Source: an uncultured Lactobacillus sp.
Lineage (GTDB): Bacteria; Bacillota; Bacilli; Lactobacillales; Lactobacillaceae
DNA length: 63,756 nucleotides
NCBI GenBank assembly: GCA_905204935.1
Contig: CAJLBJ010000006.1
Location: forward strand, 1-63,756
Direction: 5' to 3'
Shown here: positions 48,526-56,889 of the stretch, piece after piece
Numbering within the stretch: position 1 is the stretch's first letter
How the letters are laid out: each line of letters starts with the position of its first letter
Translations under genes and position numbers: made by a program
The notes under the pieces: model-generated
Told to the model about the DNA's origin: nothing
Databases searched by the model: none
What the model saw: the letters and a program-made list of their open reading frames with translations, nothing else

Positions 48526-49398
48526 ATGAACTTTAAGCAACTGGAGTATTTTTTGGCAATCGCTGAAGAAAAGCAGTTTTCTGCGGCTGCTAAACGGCTA
48601 AATATTTCGCAACCACCGCTTAGCTATCAGATAAAAATGCTCGAAAAAGAATTAGGCGTAGAATTATTTGAACGTACCCCACGTGGTATTAAACTAACTC
48701 CAGAAGGCAAACTTCTAGCTAAATATGCACAACAAATCATTGATCTTGAACAATTGGCACGCACGCGGGTTCAAAAACACTCAAATGGGACTACTGGTAC
48801 AATCAGTCTAGGGACGGTTTCATCGTCTGGTGATGTGATGCCAAATGCTAATTTGCAAGTCTTTTGCCAAGCATATCCCGATGTTAACTTTGAAATTTAT
48901 GAAGATAATACTTTTGGAATCATTGATAAATTACAACATTCACTGTTAGATGCAGCTATTGTACGTACACCGTTTAATGCCCAAGGGTTAAACGTGCATT
49001 ATTTTGCACAAGAAGAGATGGTTGTTGTGGTATCTAATAACTATCCTGATCTAGCTAACTTGCCACAAAGCTTTGATATTACAACGCTTAGTCAGTATCC
49101 GTTGATTATTTATCGTAGGTTTTCGACTATCTTTAAAGAAACTTTCACGCATTATGGCTTAAATCCGTTTATCGCAGTGCGCTGTGATGATGCTAGAACC
49201 GCAATTCGCTGGGCTGAAATGAATATGGGATTAGCCTTGGTACCTAGCTCGATTGCTAAGCTTAATGCTAAAGGCTTAACACGCATTATTCCGGTCAAGC
49301 AAGATTCATGGAAGACACAAATGGCCTTGATTTGGCCTAAAGATAAGCTAACAACACCCTTGATGAAAAAATTTATTGCACAATTTAGTGAAAGTTAG
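48526..49398 (+). CDS. LysR family transcriptional regulator
   Basis: This 290-residue protein starts MNFKQLEYFLAIAEEKQFSAAAKRLNISQPPLSYQ, the LysR helix-turn-helix, followed by a periplasmic-binding-like effector domain. The ATG at 48526 sits 8 bases after AAGGAAG; an ATG two codons earlier is too close to the site. It probably regulates the divergent TSUP-DUF1634 pair. Confidence 0.92.
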   Translation: MNFKQLEYFLAIAEEKQFSAAAKRLNISQPPLSYQIKMLEKELGVELFERTPRGIKLTPEGKLLAKYAQQIIDLEQLARTRVQKHSNGTTGTISLGTVSSSGDVMPNANLQVFCQAYPDVNFEIYEDNTFGIIDKLQHSLLDAAIVRTPFNAQGLNVHYFAQEEMVVVVSNNYPDLANLPQSFDITTLSQYPLIIYRRFSTIFKETFTHYGLNPFIAVRCDDARTAIRWAEMNMGLALVPSSIAKLNAKGLTRIIPVKQDSWKTQMALIWPKDKLTTPLMKKFIAQFSES

Positions 49399-49439
49399 CT
49401 TAAAATGTAAGTATATTAAAGAATTTAAGGAGAAAAGAA

Positions 49440-50765
49440 TTGAATGAAGTAAGTAAAATTAAGCATGAGGTGAGACAATACATAGTAAAAAACATCTTTG
49501 CTTCACTAGGAGTTTCGATGTATGTCATCGTCGATACTTTATTTATTGCCTTAGCTGCTGGGGCATTGGGGTTGACGACTTTAAATCTAGTTTTACCTGT
49601 TTTTAATGTCTTTAATTCGATTGGATTATTATTTGGAATAGGGGGATCGGCTCTTTATTCACTAAATAAAATTAATAATCCTAAAAAAGTAAAGGACTTG
49701 TTTAGTCAGCTTTTATTATTTTGTGCGGTTTTAGGGTTGTTGTTTGCGTTTTGCGCCAATCTTTTTCCGCATCAAATCTTACACTTTTTAGGGGCTAATT
49801 CTGAAACTATCGATTTAGCAACAATGTATTTGCGGATCATTTCATTTTCTGGTCCATTATTTATGTGTAATTACGTTGCCTTAAACTTTGTGCGTAACGA
49901 TGGTAATCCGAAGTTGACAATGATTGCGACTTTGACTGAAACGATTTTTGTGGTTATTGTTGATTGGATCTTGATTTTTGGTTTAGGGCTAAAGATGGAA
50001 GGCGCTGCGATTGCAACGTTATTTGCTCCAGCAATTAGTTTACTTGTCTTGACTAATCATCGTCATTTTAAACAACGTACTTTGAGTTTGCGTTTTGTTT
50101 TACCACGTCCTAAAGAACTCTTGGCAGCTGCCAAAATTGGGGGACCATCGTTTTTTACTGAGATGAGTACAGGCGTGAGCATTTTTGCTTTTAACTGGAT
50201 TTTGCTTAAACTAGCTGGTAATGATGCGATTGCTGCTTATGGGGTAATCGCAAATATCGGGATTGTCGTGTTGGCATTATTTAACGGTGTGGCTTTAGGT
50301 GTGCAACCAATTGCTAGCCGTGAATATGGGAAACATCAACTTGCCAATGTGCGTGCTGCTATTTTACTTGGTTTAAAGGTGAGTCTAGGATTGGCGATAG
50401 CTTCTTATATCGTCTTGTTGCTTTTCAAATATCCTATCATCGCAGCCTTTAATGCTGAACAAAATCAAGCACTTGTTAAATATGCAGCTAGTGGGATGCC
50501 AATTTATTTTTTGAGTGTCTTTTTCTCAAACTTTAACATCGTAATCATGATGTCTTTAGCCGCCATTAATCAACCACGTGGTGCCTTTGTAATGTCTTTA
50601 GGTCGAGGATATGTCATCTTGCTAATGGCTTTGTTTACATTGGCATATTTCTTAGGTTTAGAAGGCGTTTGGGCTTCTGTTCCATGTGCTGAAGCAATCG
50701 TGGCTTGTTTAGGAATCGGTTTGTTGTATCGTCAATTATTTAATTGGAAAGAAGAATCATTATGA
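49440..50765 (+). CDS. MATE family efflux transporter
   Basis: This 441-residue protein has twelve membrane helices. The N-terminal MYVIVDTLFIALAAGALGLTTLNLVLPVF and central GGPSFFTEMSTGVSIF are typical of MATE (DinF-like) exporters that move drugs or organic cations by ion gradients. The start is TTG, 7 bases after GGAG. It overlaps the VOC gene downstream by 4 bases. Confidence 0.88.
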   Translation: MNEVSKIKHEVRQYIVKNIFASLGVSMYVIVDTLFIALAAGALGLTTLNLVLPVFNVFNSIGLLFGIGGSALYSLNKINNPKKVKDLFSQLLLFCAVLGLLFAFCANLFPHQILHFLGANSETIDLATMYLRIISFSGPLFMCNYVALNFVRNDGNPKLTMIATLTETIFVVIVDWILIFGLGLKMEGAAIATLFAPAISLLVLTNHRHFKQRTLSLRFVLPRPKELLAAAKIGGPSFFTEMSTGVSIFAFNWILLKLAGNDAIAAYGVIANIGIVVLALFNGVALGVQPIASREYGKHQLANVRAAILLGLKVSLGLAIASYIVLLLFKYPIIAAFNAEQNQALVKYAASGMPIYFLSVFFSNFNIVIMMSLAAINQPRGAFVMSLGRGYVILLMALFTLAYFLGLEGVWASVPCAEAIVACLGIGLLYRQLFNWKEESL

Positions 50766-51139
50766 AAATCAAACGGATAGATAGTTTAGTTATATATACG
50801 AAAAATTTAGAAAGAAGTGCACGCTTTTATCATGAAGTCTTTGATTTGGCTTTAGTCAACCAGACACCAACGACTAAAACCTTTAAATTAGGTCAACAGC
50901 TTTTGGTTTTGAGTCTGGCAAAAGAAGAATTGTTGCCTCAAAACCCAAGTGTAGGCAGTTGTGCTTTTAGTATCGTCAGTGCTGATCAGCCAAGTGCTAT
51001 TTTGAATCATTTGAAAAGTTACTTTGTATCAATCGTAAAAGTAAACGAGCAAGCAACCGGAGCATTTGGCCCATGCTTTGCAGTAACAATCAAAGATCCA
51101 GATGAAAATTTAATCGAAATAGTGCATTATGCAAATTAA
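50762..51139 (+). CDS. VOC family (glyoxalase-like) protein
   Basis: This 125-residue protein has the glyoxalase fold start IDSLVIYTKNLERSARFYHEVFDL and end IKDPDENLIEIVHY with a metal-ligand Glu. It could be a glyoxalase, a dioxygenase or a resistance protein. The ATG at 50762 overlaps the MATE stop, so export and binding of the same compound are possible. Confidence 0.85.
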   Translation: MKIKRIDSLVIYTKNLERSARFYHEVFDLALVNQTPTTKTFKLGQQLLVLSLAKEELLPQNPSVGSCAFSIVSADQPSAILNHLKSYFVSIVKVNEQATGAFGPCFAVTIKDPDENLIEIVHYAN

Positions 51140-51176
51140 ATAAACAGTGTAGCCTGTGCTACACTGTTTATTTTTT
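51138..51176. terminator. Shared convergent terminator
   Basis: A perfect 16-bp stem, AAATAAACAGTGTAGC with GCTACACTGTTTATTT, overlaps the stop codons of the VOC and gntR genes, and ends transcripts from both sides. Confidence 0.9.
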
Positions 51177-51878
51177 ACGATCAAAAATTGTATAAATATG
51201 TTTATTATAAGGATGCCGACTAGTAGATGTTTCAAAAGGTTGACCATTTTTTAAGTAGACAATTTGATTAACCTGTAAAATAGGATCGGTTGGTTCAACT
51301 TTGAGATATTCGCAATCAATTAAAGTGGCTTTTTCGGCAGTGATTTGTCTAAAGGCATCACCTATTGTAAGTTTTAAGTCATTTTCAATATAGTTGTAGA
51401 TTGATTTTTTCAATATTTCTTGAGAAAGCCCCTGAATTAAGTTAGTTGGCATATAGGTGTGTTCTAGTACAAAAGGTTCATGGTTAACTAAGCGTAAGCG
51501 TAAAATATCATAAACAGGATCAGTTGATTGAATTTCAAGTTTTTCACATACTTCTTGATTAGGGAAAGTAACATTAAACGAAATAATTTGACTTTCGATT
51601 CTTTGAGCCAAGCTTTTACTTAGGCCTGAATGTTCATTGACAGGTAAAGAAATTCTTTGATTGGCAGAAGATTTGCGAATAAACGTACCAGCTCCACGTT
51701 TAGAGTAAAGTAAACCTTCGTTAATCAATGTATCTAGAGCTTTTTTTACAGTCATACGACTGACATTGAATTCTTTAGCTAAATCATTTTGATTAGGTAA
51801 AGGCAAATCTAGTTGATAAAATTTTTGGTCGATTCTTTTTTTCAATTCATTAATTATTGTTTCGTATTTTGTAGACAT
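51168..51878 (-). CDS. GntR/UTRA family transcriptional regulator
   Basis: This 236-residue regulator has LPNQNDLAKEFNVSRMTVKKALDTLINEG for DNA binding and a UTRA domain (PVYDILRLRLVNHEPFVLEHTYMP). The ATG at 51878 sits 8 bases after AAGGAGG; an open frame upstream has no site. It is divergent from the EIIC-GH1 pair, and palindromes fit for a dimer lie between, so it is the likely repressor of that operon. It is a distant paralogue of the regulator at 390. Confidence 0.92.
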   Translation of the reverse strand: MSTKYETIINELKKRIDQKFYQLDLPLPNQNDLAKEFNVSRMTVKKALDTLINEGLLYSKRGAGTFIRKSSANQRISLPVNEHSGLSKSLAQRIESQIISFNVTFPNQEVCEKLEIQSTDPVYDILRLRLVNHEPFVLEHTYMPTNLIQGLSQEILKKSIYNYIENDLKLTIGDAFRQITAEKATLIDCEYLKVEPTDPILQVNQIVYLKNGQPFETSTSRHPYNKHIYTIFDRKK

Positions 51879-51928
51879 TGAAATGTGCCTCCTTTCTTGA
51901 ATTTGCTTACTTTTATTATAGCACAAAA

Positions 51929-52021
51929 TAAAATCGTTTTCTTCTAAAAGTATATACTTTTTATATTAAATATATACTTTTATAACGAAAGTATTGACAT
52001 TAAAAAATAAAGCGTTATACT
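51929..52021 (+). promoter_or_regulatory. Control region of the second EIIC-GH1 operon
   Basis: TAAAATCGTTTTCT (51929-51942) is cre-like. AAAAGTATATACTTTT (51946-51961) is a perfect 16-bp palindrome, and a similar half (AAATATATACTTTT, 51968-51981) follows. Both fit GntR/UTRA operators. TTGACA (51994-51999) and TATACT (52016-52021), spaced 16 bases apart, make the promoter. Confidence 0.75.
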
Positions 52022-52083
52022 TATTTATGTGATAGCAAGAAAGCATTATCATAAATCTACATAGAATAAAGGAGAGATTTTTA

Positions 52084-53391
52084 ATGTCAACAGAGAATAC
52101 AAAATTTGTCGACAAATTTACGATGTTTGCAGTTAAACTAGGCAACCAGATTCATTTACGTTCATTACGCGATGCTTTTGCAACTGTTATGCCATTATAC
52201 ATTTTAGCCGGTTTAGCTGTCTTATTAAATAATACCGTTTTCACGTGGCTTTTTTCAGGGAAAACATTAGCTAACATTCAATATTGGGGTGTAGTTTTAA
52301 CTAATGCAACCCTTAATATTTCTAGTTTGTTGATTGCTGCGATTGTGGGATATTTCTTAGCTCAAAACAGAAAATATAAAAATCCCTTAGCAGCAGCTAT
52401 GATTTCTTTAGCTGCTTTAGTAGCTATGATGCCAAATACTGTCTCACTTGTGCCAGATGGTGCTAAAAAAGCAGTTGATGTATCTGCTGTTTTACCATTT
52501 ACTAACTTAGGAACAGGTGCAATGTTTGCTGGAATTATTACAGCTTTGATTGCGACCGAATTATTTATTAAAATTTCTAATATTAAGCAACTACAAGTAA
52601 ACTTAGGTGACAGTGTTCCACCTGCAGTTGGACGTTCATTTAGTGTTTTGATTCCAATTATCATTATCATGTCTTTATTTGCAGTAGTTTCTGCAACACT
52701 TTACAACTTAACTGGCATGAATATGATTAATTTGATTACAACTTTTATCCAAGAACCATTACGTCATATTGGAACAGGTCTTTGGGGATGTTTGATCTTA
52801 TATTCTTTAGGTAACTTATTATGGTTATTTGGTATTCATCAATCAGTTATCTACAGTTCAATTCTAGAACCATTATTGATTATCAATATTACTGAAAATA
52901 TTGCAGCTTATAATGCTGGAGAAAAGATTCCAAATATTATTAATGTTTCTCAAGTTCAAGCTTTTGGCCTAATGGGTGGTTCTGGTTCTACTATTTGTTT
53001 ATTACTTGCAACCTTTATTGTTGGTAAGAGTAGCGTAACACGCAACGTTGCTAAGCTATCATTTGCGCCTGGTTTGTTTAATATCAACGAACCTGTAATC
53101 TTTGGTTATCCAATCGTTTATAACATTTCAATGGCTGTACCATTTGTTTTGGTACCTGCATTAGGTATTTTGATTAGTTATATTGCAACAGTTACTGGAT
53201 TCATTAGCCCATGTGTGATTCAAGTACCATGGACCATTCCACCATTGTTGAGTTCATTTTTAGCAACAGCGGGTGATTGGAAAGCTGTTTTAGTTCAATT
53301 AGTTATCTTAATTTTAGGCGTTTTGATTTATATGCCATTTGTTAAGATTAATGATCGTGTTCTTGCTAAACAAGCTGAAGAAAATAAATAG
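52084..53391 (+). CDS. PTS cellobiose-type EIIC permease
   Basis: This 435-residue EIIC protein has about ten membrane helices, with FGIHQSVIYSSILEP and NINEPVIFGYP as the conserved substrate-site segments. It starts after AAAGGAGAG. It is paired with the GH1 gene 75 bases downstream, across a terminator. No EIIA/EIIB gene is present. Confidence 0.9.
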   Translation: MSTENTKFVDKFTMFAVKLGNQIHLRSLRDAFATVMPLYILAGLAVLLNNTVFTWLFSGKTLANIQYWGVVLTNATLNISSLLIAAIVGYFLAQNRKYKNPLAAAMISLAALVAMMPNTVSLVPDGAKKAVDVSAVLPFTNLGTGAMFAGIITALIATELFIKISNIKQLQVNLGDSVPPAVGRSFSVLIPIIIIMSLFAVVSATLYNLTGMNMINLITTFIQEPLRHIGTGLWGCLILYSLGNLLWLFGIHQSVIYSSILEPLLIINITENIAAYNAGEKIPNIINVSQVQAFGLMGGSGSTICLLLATFIVGKSSVTRNVAKLSFAPGLFNINEPVIFGYPIVYNISMAVPFVLVPALGILISYIATVTGFISPCVIQVPWTIPPLLSSFLATAGDWKAVLVQLVILILGVLIYMPFVKINDRVLAKQAEENK

Positions 53392-53402
53392 TTATTAAAA
53401 GC

Positions 53403-53438
53403 AAGAGAGTTTCTAGTGAGATACTCTCTTACTTTTTT
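53403..53438 (+). terminator. Terminator-like hairpin between EIIC and GH1
   Basis: AAGAGAGT pairs with ACTCTCTT around a 12-base loop, with six T soon after. It may lower read-through into the GH1 gene. Confidence 0.7.
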
Positions 53439-53466
53439 CTAAAAATATGTATATGAGGTTTAAATT

Positions 53467-54861
53467 ATGCTAACATTTCCAAAAAATTTTGCTTGGGGAG
53501 CCGCTACTTCTGGCCCACAATCCGAAGGTAACTTTAAAAAACAACACCAAAATGTCTTTGATTATTGGTATCAAATTGATCCTCAAGCATTTTATGATGG
53601 AGTAGGACCAGATGTAACATCAAACTTTTATAATGACTATGAAGAAGATTTGAAATTAATGGCGCAAGCAGGAATCAAAGTGTTGCGTACATCAATTCAA
53701 TGGAGTCGTTTGATCGATGATTTTGAAACAGGAAGTGTTAATTCCAATGCTGCAGACTTTTATGGCCGTGTCATCGATGCTATGTTAGAAAACAACATTA
53801 CTCCTTATATTAATCTTTGCCATTTTGATATGCCAGTTGAGTTACAGCATAAATACGGTGGTTTTGAATCGAAACATGTGATTGATTTGTTTGCTCTTTA
53901 TGCTAAACGTTGCTTTGAATTATTTGGTGATAAGGTGGATAATTGGTTTACTTTTAACGAACCTAAAGTCATCTTAGATGGTGGGTATTTGTATCAGTTC
54001 CATTATCCGCTAAAAGTTGATGGACCTTTGGCGGTACAAGTTGCTTATAATATTAATTTGGCTTCTGCTAAGGCAATTGCTCAATTTCGTAAATTATATG
54101 GAAACACTCCTAATAAAAAGATTGGTACAATTCTAAACTTGACACCTGTTTATGCAGCAAGTGAAGAAAAACAGGATAAACAAGCTGCAGAATTTGCAGA
54201 ATTATGGGCAAACAATTTATTTTTAGATCCAGCAATCTTAGGTCATTTTCCAGCTAAATTAGAAGAAATTCTAAAAAAAGATGGCGTCTTATGGCAAGCA
54301 AGTACAGAAGAACTTGATATCATTAAGGAAAATACCATTGATGTTTTAGGAGTGAATTTCTATCATCCAGAACGCGTTAAACGTCCGGATATTTCACCAG
54401 ATAGTTTACAAGATTGGATGCCAGATATTTATTTTGATGCATACGAAATGCCTGGACGTGTGATGAATGTTGATAAAGGATGGGAAATTTATCCTAAAGC
54501 TTTATATGACATTGCTATTAATATTCGCGATAATTATGGTAATATCGAGTGGTTTGTTTCTGAAAATGGAATGGGTGTTTCGCGTGAAGAACGTTTCATG
54601 GATGATACAGGTATGGTATGTGATGATTATCGTATTAATTTCATTACTAAACATTTGCGTTATTTACATCAAGGAATTAGTGAAGGCTCTAATTGCCATG
54701 GTTATTTCGTATGGACTGGCATTGATTGTTGGTCATGGAAAAATGCCTATCGTAATCGTTATGGTTTAATTCGTAATGATATTCATACACAAACTAAGAC
54801 TTTGAAAAAATCTGCGCATTGGTTCAAACAACTCAGCGACACAAATATATTAACTGATTAA
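53467..54861 (+). CDS. GH1 glycosidase with altered phosphate site
   Basis: This 464-residue GH1 enzyme has acid/base Glu165 in TFNEP and nucleophile Glu366 in SENGMG. In the loop that binds the 6-phosphate, the LacG-type Ser-x6-Lys-x-Tyr reads S-W-K-N-A-Y-R-N-R-Y, so Asn stands in place of the conserved Lys. It may bind phosphate through the nearby Arg or Lys residues, or act on a different substrate. Its place after an EIIC gene still suggests a phospho-sugar. GAGG lies upstream. Confidence 0.9.
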   Translation: MLTFPKNFAWGAATSGPQSEGNFKKQHQNVFDYWYQIDPQAFYDGVGPDVTSNFYNDYEEDLKLMAQAGIKVLRTSIQWSRLIDDFETGSVNSNAADFYGRVIDAMLENNITPYINLCHFDMPVELQHKYGGFESKHVIDLFALYAKRCFELFGDKVDNWFTFNEPKVILDGGYLYQFHYPLKVDGPLAVQVAYNINLASAKAIAQFRKLYGNTPNKKIGTILNLTPVYAASEEKQDKQAAEFAELWANNLFLDPAILGHFPAKLEEILKKDGVLWQASTEELDIIKENTIDVLGVNFYHPERVKRPDISPDSLQDWMPDIYFDAYEMPGRVMNVDKGWEIYPKALYDIAINIRDNYGNIEWFVSENGMGVSREERFMDDTGMVCDDYRINFITKHLRYLHQGISEGSNCHGYFVWTGIDCWSWKNAYRNRYGLIRNDIHTQTKTLKKSAHWFKQLSDTNILTD

Positions 54862-54867
54862 TAAAAT

Positions 54868-54910
54868 AAGCTAAGAGAAGTTTAAATTACTTTTTCTTAG
54901 CTTTTTTTTC
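54868..54910 (+). terminator. Terminator of the second EIIC-GH1 operon
   Basis: AAGCTAAG pairs with CTTAGCTT, followed by a run of T. Confidence 0.8.
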
Positions 54911-54960
54911 GGCGTAACTTTAGGTATGATTAAGAAAAAAAAGAAAGGTTGTTTGAAAAA

Positions 54961-56400
54961 ATGAAGGATGCAACTTACTGGGCCAACCAGTTGAAGACAA
55001 ATCAGATAAGTTTTACTGAATTGGTTGATTCGTGGGGGAAAATTTATCAAGAAAAAAATGCGGTGTTAAATGCGATAACGCAATGGCGCCCAGATATCGC
55101 AACAACAAGTTATGCTAAAATAAAAGCTCCTAAAGCTACCTTGTTTGGCGGTTTACCAATCGCATTAAAAGACTTAGGACAAGATAAGGCGAGCTTTTTA
55201 GCTCAATCCGGTTCAAGATTATTTAATGGGTATCAAGCGACTAAGACTGACAATTTTGTTGCTCAAGTGCAACGATGTGGGCTAGTTCCTTTGGCTAAGA
55301 CCAACGTTCCTGAATTTGGTTTTAAAAATGTTACTGATTCTAAATTGCATGGAATCGCCAAAAATCCATTTGATGTCAGCAAAACGCCAGGGGGTTCGAG
55401 TGGAGGAGCAGCCGCTTGTGTTGCCAGTGGAATTTTTCCTTTGGCCCTAGCAAGCGATGGTGGAGGTTCGATTCGTATCCCAGCTTCTTATTGTGGCTTG
55501 TTGGGCTTAAAACCAACTAGAGGTACGATGCCGGTTGGACCAGGTGGTTTGCGGGGATGGCAAGGTGCTTCGATTAATTTTGCCTTGGGCATTTCGGTGC
55601 GAGACATCAAGACTTTGTTTTATGGGTTACGTCAAGGCGTTAATCCAGCTGCTCCCTATCAAGCTCCACCTTGTGAATGGCAGCATGATGAAAATACTAA
55701 GGTAACACGCCCTTTAAAGATTGCTTTTTGCCAAGATTCTCCGGTTAACACACCCGTTAGCGCCGATGCTAAAGCAGCCTTAAAAAAGGCTATTGATTTT
55801 TTAAGTGCACAAGGCCATCAAATCACCGAGATTGCTTATCCTTTAGATGGAGAAAAACTAATCCGTGGTTATTATGCGATGAATGGTGCTGAAACGACCG
55901 CAATGCTAGCAAATTTAGGTTTTAGTCAAGTACAGTTACAAGAAAACATCGAACCGTTGAGTTGGTTGATTTATAATTACGGCAAACACATTTCAGCCGC
56001 AACTTATACGCAGATTTTACAAGAATGGGATCAAGCAAGCGCACAAATGGAAGAACTTTTTACAAAATATGACTTGTTTTTAAGTCCAACAACGGCTGTT
56101 TGTGCTCCAGATATTGAAAAAAGACCTTTAGATACCACCAACGTGACTACTGCTGGTGAACAAGAGTTAGCTGAGGCTTTATATACAGCCTTTTATGATA
56201 GCTTAGCCCAAACACCATACACACAGTTGGCTAATCTAACGGGTCAACCAGCAATAAGTTTGCCAGTATATGCGTCTAAGTCTGGTTTACCTTTAGGTGT
56301 GCAAGCCATGGCTGCCAAAGGCCGAGAAGATTTATTGTTTAGTGTGGCAAGTTTATTTGAAGACGCACAGCAATTTATTTTGCCACCAGTATATCACTAG
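54961..56400 (+). CDS. Amidase signature family enzyme
   Basis: This 479-residue amidase has the Ser-cisSer-Lys triad: Lys in PIALKDLG, cis-Ser and Ser in TPGGSSGGAAA and GGGSIRIPASYCG. It resembles 6-aminohexanoate-cyclic-dimer hydrolase-like or GatA-like amidases, but is not in a gat operon. The ATG at 54961 is used; AAAGG lies 12 bases upstream. Substrate is unknown. Confidence 0.9.
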   Translation: MKDATYWANQLKTNQISFTELVDSWGKIYQEKNAVLNAITQWRPDIATTSYAKIKAPKATLFGGLPIALKDLGQDKASFLAQSGSRLFNGYQATKTDNFVAQVQRCGLVPLAKTNVPEFGFKNVTDSKLHGIAKNPFDVSKTPGGSSGGAAACVASGIFPLALASDGGGSIRIPASYCGLLGLKPTRGTMPVGPGGLRGWQGASINFALGISVRDIKTLFYGLRQGVNPAAPYQAPPCEWQHDENTKVTRPLKIAFCQDSPVNTPVSADAKAALKKAIDFLSAQGHQITEIAYPLDGEKLIRGYYAMNGAETTAMLANLGFSQVQLQENIEPLSWLIYNYGKHISAATYTQILQEWDQASAQMEELFTKYDLFLSPTTAVCAPDIEKRPLDTTNVTTAGEQELAEALYTAFYDSLAQTPYTQLANLTGQPAISLPVYASKSGLPLGVQAMAAKGREDLLFSVASLFEDAQQFILPPVYH

Positions 56401-56487
56401 TCTTATTTTCTAACTGATAATGTTTCTCAATTAGGTAAAGTTATAGTATACTTAAAGTAAATTCATTATCAAAGTAGGAGAGACCAC

Positions 56488-56889
56488 GTGAAAAAAATAT
56501 TATTTATTAGTCTAGGGTGTATAACTTTTACACTTGGAACAATCGGAATCTTTGTGCCGTTTATGCCGACAACAGGCTTTTATTTGGCAACGGCTTTTTT
56601 ATGGATGCGTAGTTCCGATAGGCTCTATCAAAAGTTCATTAACTCAACTTTTTATCAACAAAATATCGAGCGTGTATTGTTTAAACGTGAAATTACGACC
56701 AAAGGGATGCTAAAAATGTTTGCTTCCATGTTGGTCGTTTTTGCCGTGCCCTTTATCTTAGTGCCTAATTTTTGGGTACGTGTCATTGTAGCAAGCATTT
56801 ATTTAGCTCATGTTATCGGATTGAGTCTGTATTTTAAATGGGACACATTGTTTGGCAAAAATAAAGTAGAGGAGTCTTTATATGATTGA
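56488..56889 (+). CDS. DUF454 (YbaN) family membrane protein
   Basis: This 133-residue protein has three membrane helices and the YbaN pattern LGTIGIFVPFMPTTGFYLATAFLWMRSS. The GTG start at 56488 follows GGAGAG. It overlaps the next ABC transporter gene by 8 bases, so it is coupled to the CydDC-like operon. A second DUF454 gene lies after the operon. Confidence 0.83.
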   Translation: MKKILFISLGCITFTLGTIGIFVPFMPTTGFYLATAFLWMRSSDRLYQKFINSTFYQQNIERVLFKREITTKGMLKMFASMLVVFAVPFILVPNFWVRVIVASIYLAHVIGLSLYFKWDTLFGKNKVEESLYD

